Below are positions 3,383 through 5,871 of a stretch of 5,871 nt of DNA, piece after piece; within the stretch, counting starts at the first letter, position 1; each line of letters begins with the position of its first letter. A model generated the notes under the pieces. The model ran no database searches. It saw only the letters and a list, made by a program, of their open reading frames with translations, and was not told where the DNA came from. The translations under genes were made by a program, and so were the position numbers. Origin of the DNA: Pseudomonadota bacterium (lineage in GTDB: Bacteria > Pseudomonadota > Alphaproteobacteria > Rhizobiales > Xanthobacteraceae). The stretch is from NCBI GenBank assembly GCA_023433965.1, contig JAEYTQ010000743.1, positions 1-5,871 on the forward strand, given 5' to 3'.

Positions 3383-5871
3383 ATGAAACAGATCCACTAC
3401 TTTCTGGTACTCCTCGCCCTGCTGGGACAGGAAAGCCTGAAAGCCCAATGCTCGACCTGTACGGCGCTTACCATACCGGTGGATCTATCCGCCGACCCGG
3501 ATTCGGTATGGACATATTCCGGGACGAGAAGTGGAAGTTGTTGCGGGATCGTCAGCGGGCAGGCATGCATCCGCTTCAATGTAACGGTACATCCGCAGGC
3601 CACCCAGGTCGGTTTCAATGTCGCCAACCCGGCCCCGCCGGGCGGTGCCTTCTACCAGTTGAACTGCGGGCCCCAGACATCCTTGGGAACACCCCTGTGC
3701 GTGAACGGCCTCACGAATTTCTGCATCACCTTTTGCAAGAACGGGGGTGATAGCCCGAACTATACGATCTCATCGACGCGCCAATTCACAGTGACCCCGG
3801 ATCAGACCCTGAGCACAGGGTGCATTGGAACGATCGGGGTCACCGGCATGCAGGCCAGTTCGATCCAATGGACATCCATTGCGCCGGGTGCGATCGGTGC
3901 TTACAATAGTTACCTCAGTTGCACCTCGGGCTGCAGCGATCCCACGGTTACGCCGGGAACCAACCCACCGGCCTACGTGGATTACCGGGTGAGCGGTACG
4001 GTTACAGGTTGTGCCAGCGGCACCGTTTCCGACACGATCCGCGTGAACTTCGTGAGCGGTGTCTCGGCCACCACGGCGCCAGCTGCTCCGGCGGTTTGTT
4101 TTGGGACCGCCACCACCACCGTTACGGCTACAGGCAGTGGTGGTGTGCCACCTTATTCCTATGAATGGAAGGATCAGAACGGTGTGGTGATCGGGAGTGC
4201 GGCCGCACAGGCATTGCCAGCAGGGAACTTCACCGTAACAGTTCGCGATCAGCTCACGAATTGTCCTGGAGCGGTCATCCCTGTAGATGTCATCGCCCAT
4301 CCTTCTGGAATTACTGCGGATGCGGGGTTGGATCGGATCGCCTGTACATCTTCACCGGCGATCACACTGGCAGGTTCAGTCACAGTGGCCACTGGCGGTG
4401 CTTGGAGCGCAGCAGGCGGCGGTACGTTCGCGCCCAATGCATCCACGCTGAATGCCACATTCACGCCCACCGCTGCGCAACTCGCTTCCGGATCGGCAAC
4501 GCTTACGCTGACCACCACCGGCAACGGAGGCTGTACCCCGGCCACCGATCAAATGACGATCACCTACAGCACGCCGCCTGTCGTAAGCGCAGGTGCGAAC
4601 CAAACGATCTGCAGCAATGCTTCTGCAACGCTGAATGGAAGCGTCACCGGTGGCGGAAGCACCGGGCAATGGAGCAGCAATGGAACGGGAACGTTCAGTC
4701 CATCGAACACCGCACTGAACGCTGTGTACACACCGAGCGCTGCGGACATTACCGCTGGTTCCAGGACCTTGACATTGACCAGCTCGAACGGATGTACCCC
4801 GGTTTCGAGCGCAATGACGCTTACGATCTCGGCTCCGCCGATCGTGAACGCGGGCACCGATGCCAGTGTTTGCGCATCTGCACCTTCCCATGCACTCAAC
4901 GGATCGGTATCCGGTGGAACTTCCACCGGGCAATGGAGCACTTCCGGAACAGGAACTTTTTCGCCTTCAGCCACCGCATTGAATGCGACCTATGCGCCAA
5001 GCGCCGCTGATATTTCCGCAGGAACCGTAACGCTCACACTTGCTTCAACAGGCGGGTGCAGTGTGATCACGGATAGCAAGATCCTCCTGATCAGGCCGGT
5101 CACGGTGACAAACGCAGGTGCCGATCGAACTATCTGCGCCAATGGAACTACAGCGCTCACAGGAACGATCACGGGATCGACCAATACCGGCACATGGAGT
5201 TCCACCGGAAGCGGAACTTTTTCTCCTTCGATCACGGACCTGAATGCGACCTACACACCGAGCGCCTCGGATATCGCGAGTGGGAATGTTTCGATCACGC
5301 TCACATCCACCAACAGCATTTCCTGCGCGAATACGGCCGATGCGTTGACGCTCACGATCACACCGCTACCGATCGCAGTGGCCAGCGGGCCAGCTTCGAT
5401 CTGCGCTGGAAGCACTGCGCAACTCTCTGGATCGGTAACCGCAGGTGGCAGCGCCGGCACATGGTCCGGGCCCGGAAGTTTTTCGCCCAATGCGAATACG
5501 CTGAATGCCGTGTTCACTCCGAATGCTTCAGCAGTAAGCGCCGGAACAGCAACGGTCACATTGACTTCCACCGATGGATGCGCAGTGGTAACCGATCGGC
5601 ATTCGATCACGATCCAACCCCAGCCTGTTGTTTCAGCAGGAAGCGATCTCACCATTTGTGAAGGATCGACCGCCGCCTTGAACGGATCGGTAACTGTTGG
5701 CGGTTCTGCAGGCATCTGGTCCACCAGCGGTGATGGCACGTTCTCCTCCAACACGGCGCCCAATGCGACCTACACACCGGGCTCTGCTGATATATCGGCG
5801 CAGAGCGCCACGCTCACCTTCACTTCCACCGATGGCTGCGCGGTGAATGCGGATGCGATGATCCTCACGAT
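3383..5871 (+). CDS. Giant secreted repeat protein, N-terminal 829 residues (open to the right edge)
   Basis: One frame stays open for 829 codons to the window end. Residues 1-21 are a Sec signal peptide with LKA before Gln22; the motif is not a lipobox, so signal peptidase I is expected. Residues about 23-132 form a Cys-rich module with VWTYSGTRSGSCCG (42-55), NCGPQTSLGTPLC (94-106) and FCITFCK (113-119), seen at the start of other large Bacteroidota surface proteins. Residues about 135-224 look Ig-like with Cys147, 180, 184 and 210. Residues 244-303 form one SprB-like repeat (GGVPPYSYEW, LPAGNFTVTV). Six tandem units follow from residue 314. Composition is very rich in Thr, Ser, Gly and Ala and almost free of Lys in the repeats, typical of extracellular beta-sandwich stalks. 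By family resemblance it is a Type IX-secreted adhesin or gliding-motility-type protein; the sorting domain would be at the unseen C-terminus. Function beyond that is unknown. Confidence 0.9.
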   Translation, partial: MKQIHYFLVLLALLGQESLKAQCSTCTALTIPVDLSADPDSVWTYSGTRSGSCCGIVSGQACIRFNVTVHPQATQVGFNVANPAPPGGAFYQLNCGPQTSLGTPLCVNGLTNFCITFCKNGGDSPNYTISSTRQFTVTPDQTLSTGCIGTIGVTGMQASSIQWTSIAPGAIGAYNSYLSCTSGCSDPTVTPGTNPPAYVDYRVSGTVTGCASGTVSDTIRVNFVSGVSATTAPAAPAVCFGTATTTVTATGSGGVPPYSYEWKDQNGVVIGSAAAQALPAGNFTVTVRDQLTNCPGAVIPVDVIAHPSGITADAGLDRIACTSSPAITLAGSVTVATGGAWSAAGGGTFAPNASTLNATFTPTAAQLASGSATLTLTTTGNGGCTPATDQMTITYSTPPVVSAGANQTICSNASATLNGSVTGGGSTGQWSSNGTGTFSPSNTALNAVYTPSAADITAGSRTLTLTSSNGCTPVSSAMTLTISAPPIVNAGTDASVCASAPSHALNGSVSGGTSTGQWSTSGTGTFSPSATALNATYAPSAADISAGTVTLTLASTGGCSVITDSKILLIRPVTVTNAGADRTICANGTTALTGTITGSTNTGTWSSTGSGTFSPSITDLNATYTPSASDIASGNVSITLTSTNSISCANTADALTLTITPLPIAVASGPASICAGSTAQLSGSVTAGGSAGTWSGPGSFSPNANTLNAVFTPNASAVSAGTATVTLTSTDGCAVVTDRHSITIQPQPVVSAGSDLTICEGSTAALNGSVTVGGSAGIWSTSGDGTFSSNTAPNATYTPGSADISAQSATLTFTSTDGCAVNADAMILT
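4112..4291 (+). other. SprB-like repeat domain inside the giant secreted protein
   Basis: Residues 244-303 follow the SprB repeat pattern: GGVPPYSYEW, a short variable loop, LPAGNFTVTVRD and a closing NC. Only one copy is present in the visible part. SprB is the mobile cell-surface gliding adhesin of Flavobacterium johnsoniae; this module is shared by many surface proteins, so it shows location rather than a gliding role. Cys239 and Cys294 could pair across the domain. Confidence 0.7.
4322..5871 (+). repeat. Six tandem Cys/Trp-marked beta-sandwich repeats (84-90 residues each)
   Basis: Unit starts are at 4322, 4589, 4850, 5114, 5384 and 5636; the sixth is cut by the edge just short of its linker. 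The pattern is AGxDxxIC, then LxGSVTGGxxxGxWS, GTGTFSPS, LNAxYTPSAADIxAG, xxLTLTSTxGC and a linker strand. Every unit has exactly two Cys, near its start and end: 321/384, 410/471, 497/559, 585/648, 674/733 and 759/819. No other Cys occurs between 321 and 829. Each has one Trp: 341, 430, 518, 605, 694 and 779. At the DNA level copies have diverged, but patches of about 13-18 identical bases remain, such as CACCGGGCAATGGAGCA near 4664 and 4927. Confidence 0.88.

Noticed and set aside
3322..3750. 142-codon plus-strand frame starting in the leader of the giant gene
   Set aside because: It is out of frame with the signal peptide start at 3383 and encodes no recognisable sequence.
4165..5661. Plus-strand frames of 281 and 155 codons in another phase
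   Set aside because: They are out of frame with the continuous 829-codon frame, show Arg/His/Cys-rich shadow composition and start inside the repeat gene.
4249..5763. Series of long minus-strand frames with recurring peptides such as EGEKVPLP
   Set aside because: They mirror the tandem repeats of the plus-strand giant gene. Their periodicity follows from the repeats and codon bias, and they lack signals of translation.
4322..5871. Regular spacing that might suggest a CRISPR or non-coding repeat array
   Set aside because: The period is about 264 bases, conserved at protein level and always a multiple of three; these are coding repeats.

Overview
The window looks like a chromosomal piece of a moderately GC-rich member of the Bacteroidota, most likely of the Flavobacteriales/Sphingobacteriales type. 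The clues are two Sec-exported proteins that both begin with Gln after the predicted signal peptidase cut, a SprB-like module, Cys/Trp-marked tandem repeats of the kind found in giant Bacteroidota surface proteins, and one perfect match to the phylum's -7 promoter box (TAnnTTTG). Genus and species cannot be read from this sequence.

Layout from left to right. (1) Positions 1-727, minus strand: the N-terminal 242 residues of a secreted multidomain protein whose C-terminus lies off the left edge. (2) Positions 728-927: a divergent intergenic region. (3) Positions 928-1602, plus strand: a complete membrane protein with the two catalytic motifs of the PAP2/sphingomyelin-synthase-like family. (4) Positions 1569-3226, minus strand: a two-gene operon, a PhyH-family Fe(II)/2-oxoglutarate dioxygenase followed by a classical short-chain dehydrogenase. 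These two genes share an ATGA stop/start overlap, and the second overlaps the tail of the PAP2 gene by 34 bases. (5) Positions 3227-3382: a second divergent intergenic region holding the operon's likely promoter on one strand and a ribosome binding site plus a 12-base tandem repeat on the other. (6) Positions 3383-5871, plus strand: the first 829 residues of a giant secreted repeat protein, open to the right edge. It has a signal peptide, a Cys-rich N-terminal module, an Ig-like stretch, one SprB-like repeat and six tandem units of about 84-90 residues.

The central three genes could act together in lipid head-group and acyl-chain modification: a PAP2_C-type enzyme, a 2OG hydroxylase and an NADP(H)-type SDR. 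Sphingolipids occur in this phylum, but the link is inference. The flanking secreted genes are probably Type IX secretion cargo, but the C-terminal sorting domains that would prove this are outside the window.

The most unusual window-wide signal is the very high density of the tetranucleotide GATC: about 97 copies by hand count against about 22-23 expected. It occurs in all three codon positions and in intergenic DNA. No RNA genes, insertion sequences, CRISPR arrays or defence systems were seen, and no stretch longer than 300 bases lacks a gene.
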